A DNA stretch of 64,000 bases, taken from Nocardia sp. alder85J. Lineage in GTDB: Bacteria > Actinomycetota > Actinomycetes > Mycobacteriales > Mycobacteriaceae. The notes under the pieces were generated by a model. The model had not been told where the DNA came from. It saw only the letters and a program-made list of their open reading frames with translations, and ran no database searches. The stretch spans positions 30,033-94,032 of the forward strand of contig NZ_JAIUCZ020000019.1 in NCBI RefSeq assembly GCF_020176955.2, given 5' to 3'. A program made the translations under genes and the position numbers. Below, in pieces: positions 52,988 through 63,898 of this stretch (position 1 is the stretch's first letter; every line of letters starts with the position of its first letter).

Positions 52988-53296
52988 ATGTCGCTTCCGC
53001 TTCTGCTGACCCTCTGGCCAAGTTCGGTGCTGTTCACCGCAGTGCTGAGTTACCGCCTCGGGGTTTCCCGGCACGCCACCGTCACGATCGGCCGACACCG
53101 CGCGGATACGGTGTCCCGGCAGGACCCGTGGACCACTGGACCGTCGGACAACTCCCGCCGCGCTGAGATTCAAACGGTGTGCGTGCCACCGGGCACGAAT
53201 CGGGCCGTGCGGCGGCATTGCGACGATACGGAAGTCCTACCGCGCGTGACAGAAACTGGCTATCGACTTTCACAGCGCCGGGTACGTCGGGTGTGA
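52988..53296 (+). CDS. Small protein with N-terminal membrane helix
   Basis: 102 codons starting MSLPLLLTLWPSSVLFTAVL, a likely membrane anchor, followed by a basic, polar tail. It directly follows the 69-codon ORF, so the two may be one unit. No family recognised. It ends about 100 bases before the glyS terminator. Confidence 0.4.
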   Translation: MSLPLLLTLWPSSVLFTAVLSYRLGVSRHATVTIGRHRADTVSRQDPWTTGPSDNSRRAEIQTVCVPPGTNRAVRRHCDDTEVLPRVTETGYRLSQRRVRRV

Positions 53297-53395
53297 GTTG
53301 ATTCAGGATCGCAGGACAACTGCTTCAGTAAAATTTGCATGTCGTATATCTGACACGGAAAGCATGCTGATCCGACGGCGGTTTTCGAAAGAAAT

Positions 53396-53429
53396 CCGCT
53401 CCCGACAAGCCCTGGCTTGTCGGGAGCGG
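53396..53429 (-). terminator. Strong terminator of the glyS operon
   Basis: A 15-bp perfect stem (CCGCTCCCGACAAGC / GCTTGTCGGGAGCGG) with a four-base loop lies 57 bases past the glyS stop, followed on the minus strand by a T-rich stretch. Confidence 0.9.
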
Positions 53430-53485
53430 TGATCGCCCAACGCTGTTACGCAGATGGATTAGCGCGGGTGAAAATTCGGGTAGCG

Positions 53486-56560
<3,075 letters not shown>

Positions 56561-56569
56561 CGCGTGATC

Positions 56570-57967
56570 CTATCCGCCGGTCGTGGCGGTCGAGACACTG
56601 CCCACACTCGGAATGCCGAGGCTGGTACCGGTTTTCGCGGTGAAGAAGCTAGGCAGGTGACACCCTCCGCGGCACGCGTCGGCCACGGCGCACCCTACGC
56701 AGGTGGATCGGGTGGTGACGGCCGTGTGGACGCGGTCGGTGAGCGTAGGCCAGAGGTCGGCCAGCCGGTATTCGGCGAGGCGGCCGAAGTAGACATTGCT
56801 GTGCGGGCAGTTGCGCAGCTGGCCGTCGTAACTGACGCTGGCCCAAACCATTCCGGATTCGCAGTGCCCCACAAGTTGGGAGAACCGCAGTGCGAGGGTG
56901 GGGTCGTCGGCGTGCAGTGGGGTATCGGTGTCGGCGGCGCAGAGTTTCTGTGCGCAGGGCCAGGCGACCGTCATCCCGGCGCATTCGGTGGCGGTGAGGT
57001 CGTCGATCTCGCGCATCAACGGCAAGGTCACCGAGACCGGCACACCGTAGCGGTCGTCATGGCGTCCGGTCGGTACGTACCGCATGATGCCGAATTCACG
57101 GACGCCGAGGCGGTACGCATCGCGGATGACGTCGAGCACCCCGGGGATGTTCTCTTTGACGAGGGTGAGCTCGGCGACCACGTTGATCCCTGCGTCCAGC
57201 AACAATTGCATCGCGGTGATGGCCTTGTCGTAGGCGCGGGGATGCCCGGTGAGATCATTGTGCTGGTCGCGGTCGCCATGGATCGAGACCAGGGCGCAGC
57301 GGACGTTGGCGGCAGCGAGTCGCGCGGCGCGGTCGGCGGTGATGAAGTGGCCGTTGGTGAACACCACCTGGTACAGACCGAGAAGGCCGCCGTGCTCGAA
57401 GATACGCATGGCGTCGGGATGCAGCAGTGTTTCGCCGCCGCTGTAGCGGATGACGTAGCAGCCTTGCGCGGCGCACTGGTCCAGGATCTCGATGGCCAGA
57501 TCGGTGGGCAGGTGTTTTTCCGGGAGCTGGCGGACGGCTTTTCGAATGTCGTTGTCGGACAGCGTCGGATCGATCTTCCACACGTTGTAGCAGAAGCCGC
57601 AGTTCCAGTTGCAGACCGCGGTGAGCTCGATCTCCAGGCGCAGCGGGAAGTCCAAGGTCGTGTCGAAGCGCTTGTCTATCTCCAGTAGCGACCGGTCGGG
57701 GCTGTCCGTCTTCGGTGCCGGTGGTGTCGTCAGTGCCGCGACGAGGGCGTCGAGGTCGGCGGCGACTTGACCCGAGTTGGCGTGGAATCGCTGGCTGAGG
57801 GTGCTGACGATGGTGTCCCGGTCCCTGCCGGCGAAGATTTCGTCGATCATCTGCTTGGCGACGGTGTTGCGCAGCCGGTGGAAGACCCCAGCCCGGGGGT
57901 CGAACAGGAGGCCCAGGTCGGGGCGGTAGCGCAGCATCGAAGGAACGGTGTCGAATGTGGTGGTCAT
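56570..57967 (-). CDS. Radical SAM/SPASM peptide-modifying enzyme with N-terminal PqqD-like RRE
   Basis: 465 residues. Residues 10-80 resemble PqqD (MLRYRPDLGLLFDPRAGVFH, then helical region), the peptide-leader binding fold. The [4Fe-4S]-SAM motif is CNWNCGFCYN (Cys119, 123, 126), with RYSGGETLLHPD next in the barrel. A SPASM-type C-terminus has cysteines in LRNCPHS, TCVGCAVADACRGGC. Such enzymes install C-C or C-S links, or epimerise residues, in ribosomal peptides. Its start overlaps the stop of the GST-PqqD gene (ATGA) and glyS follows after 9 bases. The tail after the last cysteine is Ser/Thr/Gly-rich. The substrate is predicted to be the 28-residue peptide upstream. Confidence 0.92.
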   Translation of the reverse strand: MTTTFDTVPSMLRYRPDLGLLFDPRAGVFHRLRNTVAKQMIDEIFAGRDRDTIVSTLSQRFHANSGQVAADLDALVAALTTPPAPKTDSPDRSLLEIDKRFDTTLDFPLRLEIELTAVCNWNCGFCYNVWKIDPTLSDNDIRKAVRQLPEKHLPTDLAIEILDQCAAQGCYVIRYSGGETLLHPDAMRIFEHGGLLGLYQVVFTNGHFITADRAARLAAANVRCALVSIHGDRDQHNDLTGHPRAYDKAITAMQLLLDAGINVVAELTLVKENIPGVLDVIRDAYRLGVREFGIMRYVPTGRHDDRYGVPVSVTLPLMREIDDLTATECAGMTVAWPCAQKLCAADTDTPLHADDPTLALRFSQLVGHCESGMVWASVSYDGQLRNCPHSNVYFGRLAEYRLADLWPTLTDRVHTAVTTRSTCVGCAVADACRGGCHLPSFFTAKTGTSLGIPSVGSVSTATTGG

Positions 57968-58992
57968 GATGCGGCCCGGCTTTCGTGGCGTGGATCGAGG
58001 CGGGCGAACAGCGCCCGGACGTCGGCGGCGACTCGAGTGGCCGGTGCCCGGTATTCGGCCGCGAGGGCAATCGCGATTTCCTCGGCTGTGCGGCCGGCGT
58101 AGGCGAGGTCGACCGCGCGAGCTGCGGAGGCGTTGGTGAGGCGCAGACAGTTGTCGGTCTGCCAGTTGTGCAACAGCTGGTCGGCGCGGCGATATCGGTA
58201 GTGGCGCGCAATCCATTGCGGGCTACCGGGTTCCGCAGCATCGATCGCCCGGTAGATGGCCTTGGCTTCGTCCAGGTGGCCACGGACCGACCGCCGATCC
58301 AGCAGGCGCTGCGCATAGTCCGCGACAGGGACGTCGGTGATCGTGATTCCCCAGCCGATCATCTGCTGGAGGTAGGTCGACAACATCACATCGACCAGGC
58401 TGAAGGCACCGACCGTGTACGGTCCGCCATGCCGGTCGAGGAGTGCCGCGACCGTGTCGCAGACCCAGTGTGCCTGCTCCACCGCCGACGGCTCCGGCCT
58501 CGAAAACCGCTTCGGTTGTAGCGATTTCGCGTAGGTGGCATCGTTCATCAGCACAGGCAGGTCCTGAGCAGCCCAGGCACACAATGACCGCACCTCAGCA
58601 CGCTGGTCCGCGGTCGTCCCGAGCAGGGAACACCCGGAGGTCGACGCGATGTCGTCGAGGTACTCGGCGATCGCGAGAACGTCACCAGCCACGGCGTGTG
58701 TGTCGGTGTCGACCAGTACCGGCACCCGCGGCAGTGTCTCGATCACAGATCCGGCGAGCAGGCCCTCGGCATCGAGGGCCTGCAGGCCGGCGAACTGGCA
58801 ATGGCATCCCGCGCGGGACTCGCGTTCCGGTGGTATGTCGTCGACGGTGAGCACGCCCTCGGACGTCTCGGTGGTCGGCCAGTCCAATTCAACGAGACGT
58901 TCCACGAAGGGAACCTGCTTCTCCCGCAGAGCTATTCGGCCGCGCATCGACCATCCCGAAAAGTGCAAATCGCCGATATACAAGATCAGCAT
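57964..58992 (-). CDS. GST-like protein fused to a C-terminal PqqD-like domain
   Basis: 342 residues. 1-110: thioredoxin-fold GST N-domain (LILYIGDLHFSGWSMRGRIA with Ser-x-x-Ser in the active-site position, cis-Pro in RVPVLVD, then ECLDD-like IAEYLDDIA). 125-250: helical GST C-domain (VGAFSLVDVMLSTYLQQM). 268-333: PqqD-like RRE (NCLRLTNASAARAVDLAYAG, RTAEEIAIALAAEYRAP). A GST fused to an RRE suggests thiol chemistry on a leader-bound peptide, such as adding or isomerising a mycothiol or cysteinyl group. ATG 58992 has GGAGGGG upstream. It lies 85 bases after the candidate precursor gene. Confidence 0.85.
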   Translation of the reverse strand: MLILYIGDLHFSGWSMRGRIALREKQVPFVERLVELDWPTTETSEGVLTVDDIPPERESRAGCHCQFAGLQALDAEGLLAGSVIETLPRVPVLVDTDTHAVAGDVLAIAEYLDDIASTSGCSLLGTTADQRAEVRSLCAWAAQDLPVLMNDATYAKSLQPKRFSRPEPSAVEQAHWVCDTVAALLDRHGGPYTVGAFSLVDVMLSTYLQQMIGWGITITDVPVADYAQRLLDRRSVRGHLDEAKAIYRAIDAAEPGSPQWIARHYRYRRADQLLHNWQTDNCLRLTNASAARAVDLAYAGRTAEEIAIALAAEYRAPATRVAADVRALFARLDPRHESRAAS

Positions 58993-59077
58993 CAGGTCCC
59001 CTCCGATCTGGATTACGTCAAACAGTCTGAGTAACAACAGCCTTCGAGCCCTAGCCATCTCGGCCCGAGTGAGCAGG

Positions 59078-59164
59078 TCAGTTGCACTGGCGGCTGATGA
59101 GCAACTTCGTCTCGACCTCCGGCGACTCGTATTCGCCGGTGACGGCAGCGATCTCGTCGTCCAT
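59078..59164 (-). CDS. Candidate RiPP precursor peptide (28 residues)
   Basis: MDDEIAAVTG then EYESPEVETK and LLISRQCN, stop at 59078. The ATG has a near-perfect ribosome site (GGAAGGAGGG, 6 bases upstream), much stronger than average here. It is acidic, then SPEVETKLLIS, ending Arg-Gln-Cys-Asn, with one cysteine as the only reactive side chain near the C-terminus. It is the first gene of an operon whose next two products both carry PqqD-like peptide-binding domains. I propose residues to about 20 as leader and the QCN end as core; this is inference. Confidence 0.7.
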   Translation of the reverse strand: MDDEIAAVTGEYESPEVETKLLISRQCN

Positions 59165-59251
59165 GGTTACCCTCCTTCCCAGGTGATGCGGACTCTGCCG
59201 AGTCTCGCGGGCCCGGTCGTATCGAGCCATCCCCCTCGGCTGCCGTGTCGG

Positions 59252-59352
59252 TGGACACCGGACGTCAGTTCTGGACAGTTTCTGGACACGTGGTTGGCGT
59301 GGCGATGGAATATCCGCGGTACAGGCGAGGTCGGTTGGACATATCGTGGACA
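59252..59352. promoter_or_regulatory. Paired TGGACA direct repeats in the divergent control region
   Basis: TGGACA occurs at 59252, 59272, 59283, 59336 and 59347. Two pairs have the form TGGACA-N5-TGGACA (11-base period), one on the precursor side and one ending two bases before the HTH gene's ATG at 59354. They are likely binding sites for the adjacent regulator controlling both directions. Confidence 0.6.
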
Positions 59353-59353
59353 G

Positions 59354-60571
59354 ATGGTGCTCAGCTCGCCGCCGTCGATCGACCAGGTCAAAGAGTGCTT
59401 GATCAAACTGCGCCAGGGCCCGGCGCTCGCACGTCCGACTACGCTGCTGACCGCGCTGGATACGCCGGTCCGCGACTACCTCTGCCACGGACGCCCGCAC
59501 ATTCCTGGGTCCGCAGACCAGGTGGCACTACTCGACGCGACTATTCGATCGGCCATCGGACTGCTCTCCGACACCGAGCGACAGTTTGCTGAGGTGGATT
59601 TCAACCTCGTCAACGACCATCGCTTCCCGACACTGACCGAACGTCAGGAATCGCTGGCCAGCCATCAGAAATGCGCAGCAAAGACCGTGCGCCGGCACGC
59701 CGCCAGAGCGCTGGACACCCTCGCCTACCTCCTGATCGCCAGCGGTACAACGGAAACGAAGCTCCTGCCCGCCGGACAGGAGCCGGCCGAATCCCGGCCC
59801 GAACCCGCCAGCGGTCCCGAGAACCTCGCCGATACGCTCCGCGCATTCTGGCGCCTGAGTCCGAACGCGAAGGTCGATATCGTGTGCTCCGAAATACCCG
59901 CCGACGAACGACCCGACTACGCATCCCCGGCCGACCGGAACTACCTCCGGTACGCGAAATTCGCCGACCTCGACACTTTGATCTATATCCGGACACGGCT
60001 GGCCCAGCTCGCCCCGACCGTGGTTGTGCGCGACTTCGCACCCTCGGAGCACTACGACACTCACGCGGACGTCCTGGTCGTGATCGGAGGGCCACCATGG
60101 AACGCCAAATATCGAGAGTTCCTGCCGCAGTTGCCGTTCCACTTCGAACCACACCCACTCGGCGAGGACGACCCCTTGGTGGTCCCTGCACTCGACGGCC
60201 TTTCCCTCGCCCCTCGCTGGACATCCCGAGGTGAATTGATCGAAGACCTGACGGTATTGACCCGCCTCACTGTCCAGGGCACCACCGTGTTCCTACTCGG
60301 CGGGTGCCTCACCCTCGGCGTGCTCGGCGCCGCCCGCTGCCTGATGGACGCCGACCGCGGACCCGCCAACGCCACCTATCTCACCGACCGGCTCGGCGAC
60401 AACGACTTCGTCCTCGTCACCGAGGTGCGGCGCGTCGGCGGCATCACCGATGTCGCCGACTTGACGATGATCGAGCCACTCCTGGTCATCACCCGCAGTG
60501 CCGGCGAAGGCTGGGGAGTAGTCACCGACAACACCAAACGGTTCGCAAACCGACAGCACACCGGAAGCTGA
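59354..60571 (+). CDS. HTH regulator with Rossmann-like C-terminal sensor domain
   Basis: 405 residues. An HTH-like stretch lies at about 90-127 (LTERQESLASHQKCAAKTVR, RHAARALDTLAYLL). After a linker with many Pro/Glu residues, residues 155-400 form one alpha/beta domain (VDIVCSEIPADERPDYASP, LVVIGGPPWNAKYREFLPQL, FLLGGCLTLGVLGAARCLMD) that I know only as an uncharacterised domain in actinobacterial regulators. It probably senses a nucleotide-like ligand, by analogy only. It is divergent from the precursor operon with the TGGACA pairs between, so it is the likely cluster regulator. The GTG of the glycosyltransferase follows 5 bases after its stop. Confidence 0.7.
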   Translation: MVLSSPPSIDQVKECLIKLRQGPALARPTTLLTALDTPVRDYLCHGRPHIPGSADQVALLDATIRSAIGLLSDTERQFAEVDFNLVNDHRFPTLTERQESLASHQKCAAKTVRRHAARALDTLAYLLIASGTTETKLLPAGQEPAESRPEPASGPENLADTLRAFWRLSPNAKVDIVCSEIPADERPDYASPADRNYLRYAKFADLDTLIYIRTRLAQLAPTVVVRDFAPSEHYDTHADVLVVIGGPPWNAKYREFLPQLPFHFEPHPLGEDDPLVVPALDGLSLAPRWTSRGELIEDLTVLTRLTVQGTTVFLLGGCLTLGVLGAARCLMDADRGPANATYLTDRLGDNDFVLVTEVRRVGGITDVADLTMIEPLLVITRSAGEGWGVVTDNTKRFANRQHTGS

Positions 60572-60576
60572 GCACC

Positions 60577-61329
60577 GTGATCACCGTTCGTGACATCGCC
60601 ACCTACGTGGTGAACCTGCCGCGCAGGCAGGACCGGCGAGCCTGGATCCACGCGAGTCTCCCGGACGACCTCACCGTCACCTACACCTCGGACTTCGATC
60701 GCAGCTTCGACGGCCGACACCTCACCCTCGCCGACCTCGAAGCAGACGGCATCGAACTCTTCGACTGGCAAATCGACTCCAGCAACTCATGGTGGAACCG
60801 CCCTCTGAAGTTCGGCGAAATCGGCTGCACCCTTGCCCATCTTGCCTGCTGGTCGCACGCAGCCGACCACACCGACCAGCCATACGTTCTCGTCCTCGAA
60901 GACGACGCCGTCCTGGGCACCGCGTTCACCGAGAACCTACTGCACGGACTGAATCGCCTCCGGCAGGAGGCGGCGCCGTTCGAGCTGCTGTATCTGGGCC
61001 GGTACCCCCTCGAACCTGATCGCCAGGCTGCTGTCCCGGGGTTCGTGGTTCCTGGGTATAGCCACTGCAGCTACGCCTACCTATTCACCCGGACCGCTCT
61101 CGCGACGCTACTTGCCGTCGGCTTGCGGCAGGCCATCGTCCCAGTCGACGAATTCCTTCCCGCGCTCTACGTTCCACATCCCCGCGAGGACTTGCGCACA
61201 CGGTTTCCACCTCAGCTCACTGCATTGGCGTTCGATCCGCCGCTGGTTACCCAGCGCCCGAAAGAGGTCGCCGGCAGCGATACCGAGGACTCCGGCTTCG
61301 TCGATACATCCGCGCACAGCGGAGCCTAA
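60577..61329 (+). CDS. Glycosyltransferase family 25-like protein
   Basis: 250 residues. ATYVVNLPRRQDRRAWI, FGEIGCTLAHLACWSHA and VLVLEDDAVL (the metal-binding acidic motif, 108-110) are the signature blocks of family 25 (LPS beta-galactosyl- and collagen galactosyltransferases). The C-terminal YSHCSYAYLFTRTALATLL completes the fold. It uses a nucleotide sugar to glycosylate sugars or peptides. The start is GTG at 60577, 5 bases after the regulator stop. Its 3' end overlaps the convergent acyltransferase gene by 4 bases. It may add a sugar to the cluster's product. Confidence 0.82.
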   Translation: MITVRDIATYVVNLPRRQDRRAWIHASLPDDLTVTYTSDFDRSFDGRHLTLADLEADGIELFDWQIDSSNSWWNRPLKFGEIGCTLAHLACWSHAADHTDQPYVLVLEDDAVLGTAFTENLLHGLNRLRQEAAPFELLYLGRYPLEPDRQAAVPGFVVPGYSHCSYAYLFTRTALATLLAVGLRQAIVPVDEFLPALYVPHPREDLRTRFPPQLTALAFDPPLVTQRPKEVAGSDTEDSGFVDTSAHSGA

Positions 61330-61985
61330 GCTCGTGACTGGCCAGACCAGTGTGCGATCAGCGCGGAAAGCCTTCGACCCGACCACTTCTCGATCGGTGT
61401 ATGCCGATTGAGACCGGTCACGACGTGCTCCGGTGGGACGTCCTTGGTCACCACAGCGCCAGCAGCGACATAACTCCGTGGCCCGACCGCCACACCACCG
61501 ACCACCCTGGCACCGAAACCAACTATCGAGTCGGCGGCGATAACCGGCGGGGCCTCGTCAACGCCCCACCAGCCCAAGTCCGGTCGCGAATATTCGTGCA
61601 CCAAGTCGCCCATAACCGTGGCGCGGTCACCGATAACCGTTGCGTCGCAGATGAATCCGGCAACACAGGCATCCTGCCCGACTTGGACCCGATCGCAGAT
61701 ATACGCACCGTGAACGACGCGGGTCCGGTCCCCGAACCTACAGCCGTAGCCGATCCGAGCACGATCCTCGACCACGCAGTCGATACCGAATCGGGTGCCC
61801 TCGTGGACAATGACATGGTTGAAGACCAGGCAGCGATCGCCCATCACCACCGGATCGCCAATCGAGCTTTCACCACGTTGAGCCGCCCGAATGCGGGCTT
61901 CTTTCGGATACCCGAACACGCAGTGCTCGCCCACAACCGCTGCCTCGCCGAGGCGGACCGGCGCATACAGGCTCTGAAGGTTCAT
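61326..61985 (-). CDS. Left-handed beta-helix acyltransferase (hexapeptide repeat)
   Basis: 219 residues with repeated hexapeptides ([IVL]Gxxxx): IGDPVVMGDRCLVFNHVIVH, ARIGYGCRFGDRTRVVHG, QVGQDACVAGFICDATVIGD, then GARVVGGVAVGPRSYVAAGA and VVTKDVPPEHVVTG. The pattern fits acetyl-CoA-dependent sugar or amino-sugar O/N-acetyltransferases. The ATG at 61985 overlaps the hydrolase stop (ATGA), so it is the third gene of a coupled operon. In context it may acetylate the sugar added by the adjacent glycosyltransferase. Confidence 0.85.
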   Translation of the reverse strand: MNLQSLYAPVRLGEAAVVGEHCVFGYPKEARIRAAQRGESSIGDPVVMGDRCLVFNHVIVHEGTRFGIDCVVEDRARIGYGCRFGDRTRVVHGAYICDRVQVGQDACVAGFICDATVIGDRATVMGDLVHEYSRPDLGWWGVDEAPPVIAADSIVGFGARVVGGVAVGPRSYVAAGAVVTKDVPPEHVVTGLNRHTPIEKWSGRRLSALIAHWSGQSRA

Positions 61986-62773
61986 GCCATCACCGCAGAC
62001 TGCTCCACCAGCCAATCGGTCGTCACCGAGATCGCTTCGTCCTCCCGCTCTCGTGAATCGAAGCCATGATCAGAGCCGGAGATGGTGTGCAGCAACACCT
62101 TTTCCCGCCTACCAGCAGCATCTGCGGCGATTGGATACGAGACCGCCGAATCTTTGTCGCCGTGCACGATCAAGGCCGGGACACTGCTGGCCAGGAACTG
62201 CTCCGACGGCCGGTAGCGGTCGAACTCGCAGAACAGCACTCGTCCGAGCTCGAACGCACCATCAACGACCAGAAACCCTTTGTCGCGCAGACGCTCCTGC
62301 GCCTCGGGCCCGAAATTCTCTACGCCCCAGGGCAACTCCGGCGCCAAGAAGGTATGACGAAGGTCCAGCACTGGATTCCACAGCACAAGCCGATGAAGAC
62401 GATCCTCCAACCACGGCAGCGACAACGCTGTGGAGACAGCACCGAAGCTGGCCGCCACGACCGACACCGGTCCCGTGAAGCGCTCGGCCACAAGAGTCAC
62501 AGCGGCCTGCAGATCGAGGCACTCGCCCGCGATCGTCACCCCGCGCTGCGTTCCACCGCTGCCGCCGTGGCCACGAAACGAGAAGCGGGCCACATCGAAA
62601 CCGGCCGCCACCAGTCGCTCCGCCAGCCGGACGAACATGCCTCCTCCCTCATCCATGTCCACGGTGACGCCGTGCACCAACAGGACGACACCGCGGCACG
62701 GCGAGCTCACAGCCGGGTGCAGCGCAGCCTCCAGCCGTATTCCATCCACTGAGATCAACTCGACACGTTGCAT
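61982..62773 (-). CDS. Alpha/beta hydrolase (serine aminopeptidase S33/Hydrolase_4 type)
   Basis: 263 residues. VVLLVHGVTVDMDEGGG contains the oxyanion HG, FDVARFSFRGHGGSGG the family loop, nucleophile Ser109 in VAASFGAVS (A-x-S-x-G variant), VHGDKDSAV a probable Asp, and SGSDHGFD the catalytic His. Roles in the family range from lipase to thioesterase and peptidase. Its start lies inside the end of the oxygenase gene (19-base overlap) and its stop overlaps the acyltransferase start, so all three are translated together. Confidence 0.85.
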   Translation of the reverse strand: MQRVELISVDGIRLEAALHPAVSSPCRGVVLLVHGVTVDMDEGGGMFVRLAERLVAAGFDVARFSFRGHGGSGGTQRGVTIAGECLDLQAAVTLVAERFTGPVSVVAASFGAVSTALSLPWLEDRLHRLVLWNPVLDLRHTFLAPELPWGVENFGPEAQERLRDKGFLVVDGAFELGRVLFCEFDRYRPSEQFLASSVPALIVHGDKDSAVSYPIAADAAGRREKVLLHTISGSDHGFDSREREDEAISVTTDWLVEQSAVMA

Positions 62774-63525
62774 CCACCGACTCCGTTTCCACGGTCATCC
62801 GACGTCGCCCACAGAGCATCCATCGTCTCGTGAGACACCACAGTGCACAATTCGCGCGACGACGCGAACGTCATGTTGACGATCGTCCGGCGACCGCGAG
62901 CAATCGGGTGTACCCGATGCAGAGTGGTGTTCGTCCGCATCACGTAGACATCGCCAGCCAGCACGTCGAGCCGACGCACCTTACGCTCACGAAGGGTTTC
63001 TTCCACATCCGGGCGCGCCTTGTCCCAGACGGTGTCAGGCACGCACTCGACGAACCCGCCATCGGCCGGCGGGGGGCACTCGGCTACCCACACGAGCGCG
63101 AAACTGTAGTCGTCCCAGTGCCATCCGTGAGTGTCGCCAGCCCGATCGAGCTGTGTGATCACAAACTGCTCCGGCTCATGCGGACAGCGATGCACGGGCT
63201 CACCGACCACTATCGGCAGCCAGTCCAACATGACGGTGGATCGGTACAGGGACGGAATCACCGATCCCCCTGCCTTGATCGCTGCGCGCGTGACGTTCCA
63301 CATGCGCCGCGGGGTACACCCAGATTCAGGTATCGAAAGCTCACGGCGAACACCTGCGTCCCTAGCCAAGCCAACAGCTTCCACACCTACCGCATGCCGG
63401 ACCTGAGCGGGGATCAGCGGCGTAACCACCGCAAACCCCAACTGCGCGAAATCTTGCCGCGCCGAGGCGGCCAATGGATCTCCAGCTCTCGAACGATTTC
63501 GAGGCATGGCCTGGCACATTGTCAT
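62755..63525 (-). CDS. Non-haem Fe(II)/2-oxoglutarate-type oxygenase
   Basis: About 256 residues from ATG 63525. The ferrous-iron facial triad is readable as His136-Trp-Asp138 in THGWHWDDYSF with a distal histidine in TTLHRVHPIA, and a following Arg pair in GRRTIVNMTF that could hold 2-oxoglutarate. The N-terminal helical part includes FAQLGFAVVTPLIPAQVRHA. Such enzymes hydroxylate, desaturate or cyclise amino acids and peptides. It is first in the operon with the hydrolase and acyltransferase. The start is uncertain: ATG 63519 is also possible. Confidence 0.78.
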   Translation of the reverse strand: MTMCQAMPRNRSRAGDPLAASARQDFAQLGFAVVTPLIPAQVRHAVGVEAVGLARDAGVRRELSIPESGCTPRRMWNVTRAAIKAGGSVIPSLYRSTVMLDWLPIVVGEPVHRCPHEPEQFVITQLDRAGDTHGWHWDDYSFALVWVAECPPPADGGFVECVPDTVWDKARPDVEETLRERKVRRLDVLAGDVYVMRTNTTLHRVHPIARGRRTIVNMTFASSRELCTVVSHETMDALWATSDDRGNGVGGCNVSS

Positions 63526-63898
63526 AATGATCAGGCTCTCCCACGCTTGCACGCAAGCCGTGTCCGGGTCCATCTCTGTACGCCGTCCGGGCGCCTGGTT
63601 CGTCGCCGAACCTTCTTGCGCCATTGTGGGTCTGATCGGATCCGACCAAGAGGGGAGCCTTACGACAATCTGAGAAGAAATCGTCGCGCTACCCGTCGAG
63701 ATGGTCGTAGCGCGAAGGATTCGCTGAGCGGGCCACTGCCGACCTCGTGCCACACAGGGTGCCGTGATACGCGATGATGTTCTCGTGACGCACCGGCTGC
63801 TGCAGACTGTGCGCCTGTTCGGACGGCGCGCACGGGCTCGCGCTGGGCGTCCAACATCCATCGTCGAGTGAGCCCTGTAAGGAGCCGTGTGAGCACCC
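63526..63898. other. Divergent control region, no gene recognised
   Basis: About 370 bases between the oxygenase operon and hsdM. It should hold both promoters. Short open frames exist on both strands, none with coding features I trust. Confidence 0.4.

Noticed and set aside
52774..53296. The two small ORFs as additional RiPP precursors
   Set aside because: They lie on the opposite strand beyond the glyS terminator, and their sequences (Cys/His-rich, membrane helix) do not fit a leader-core layout.
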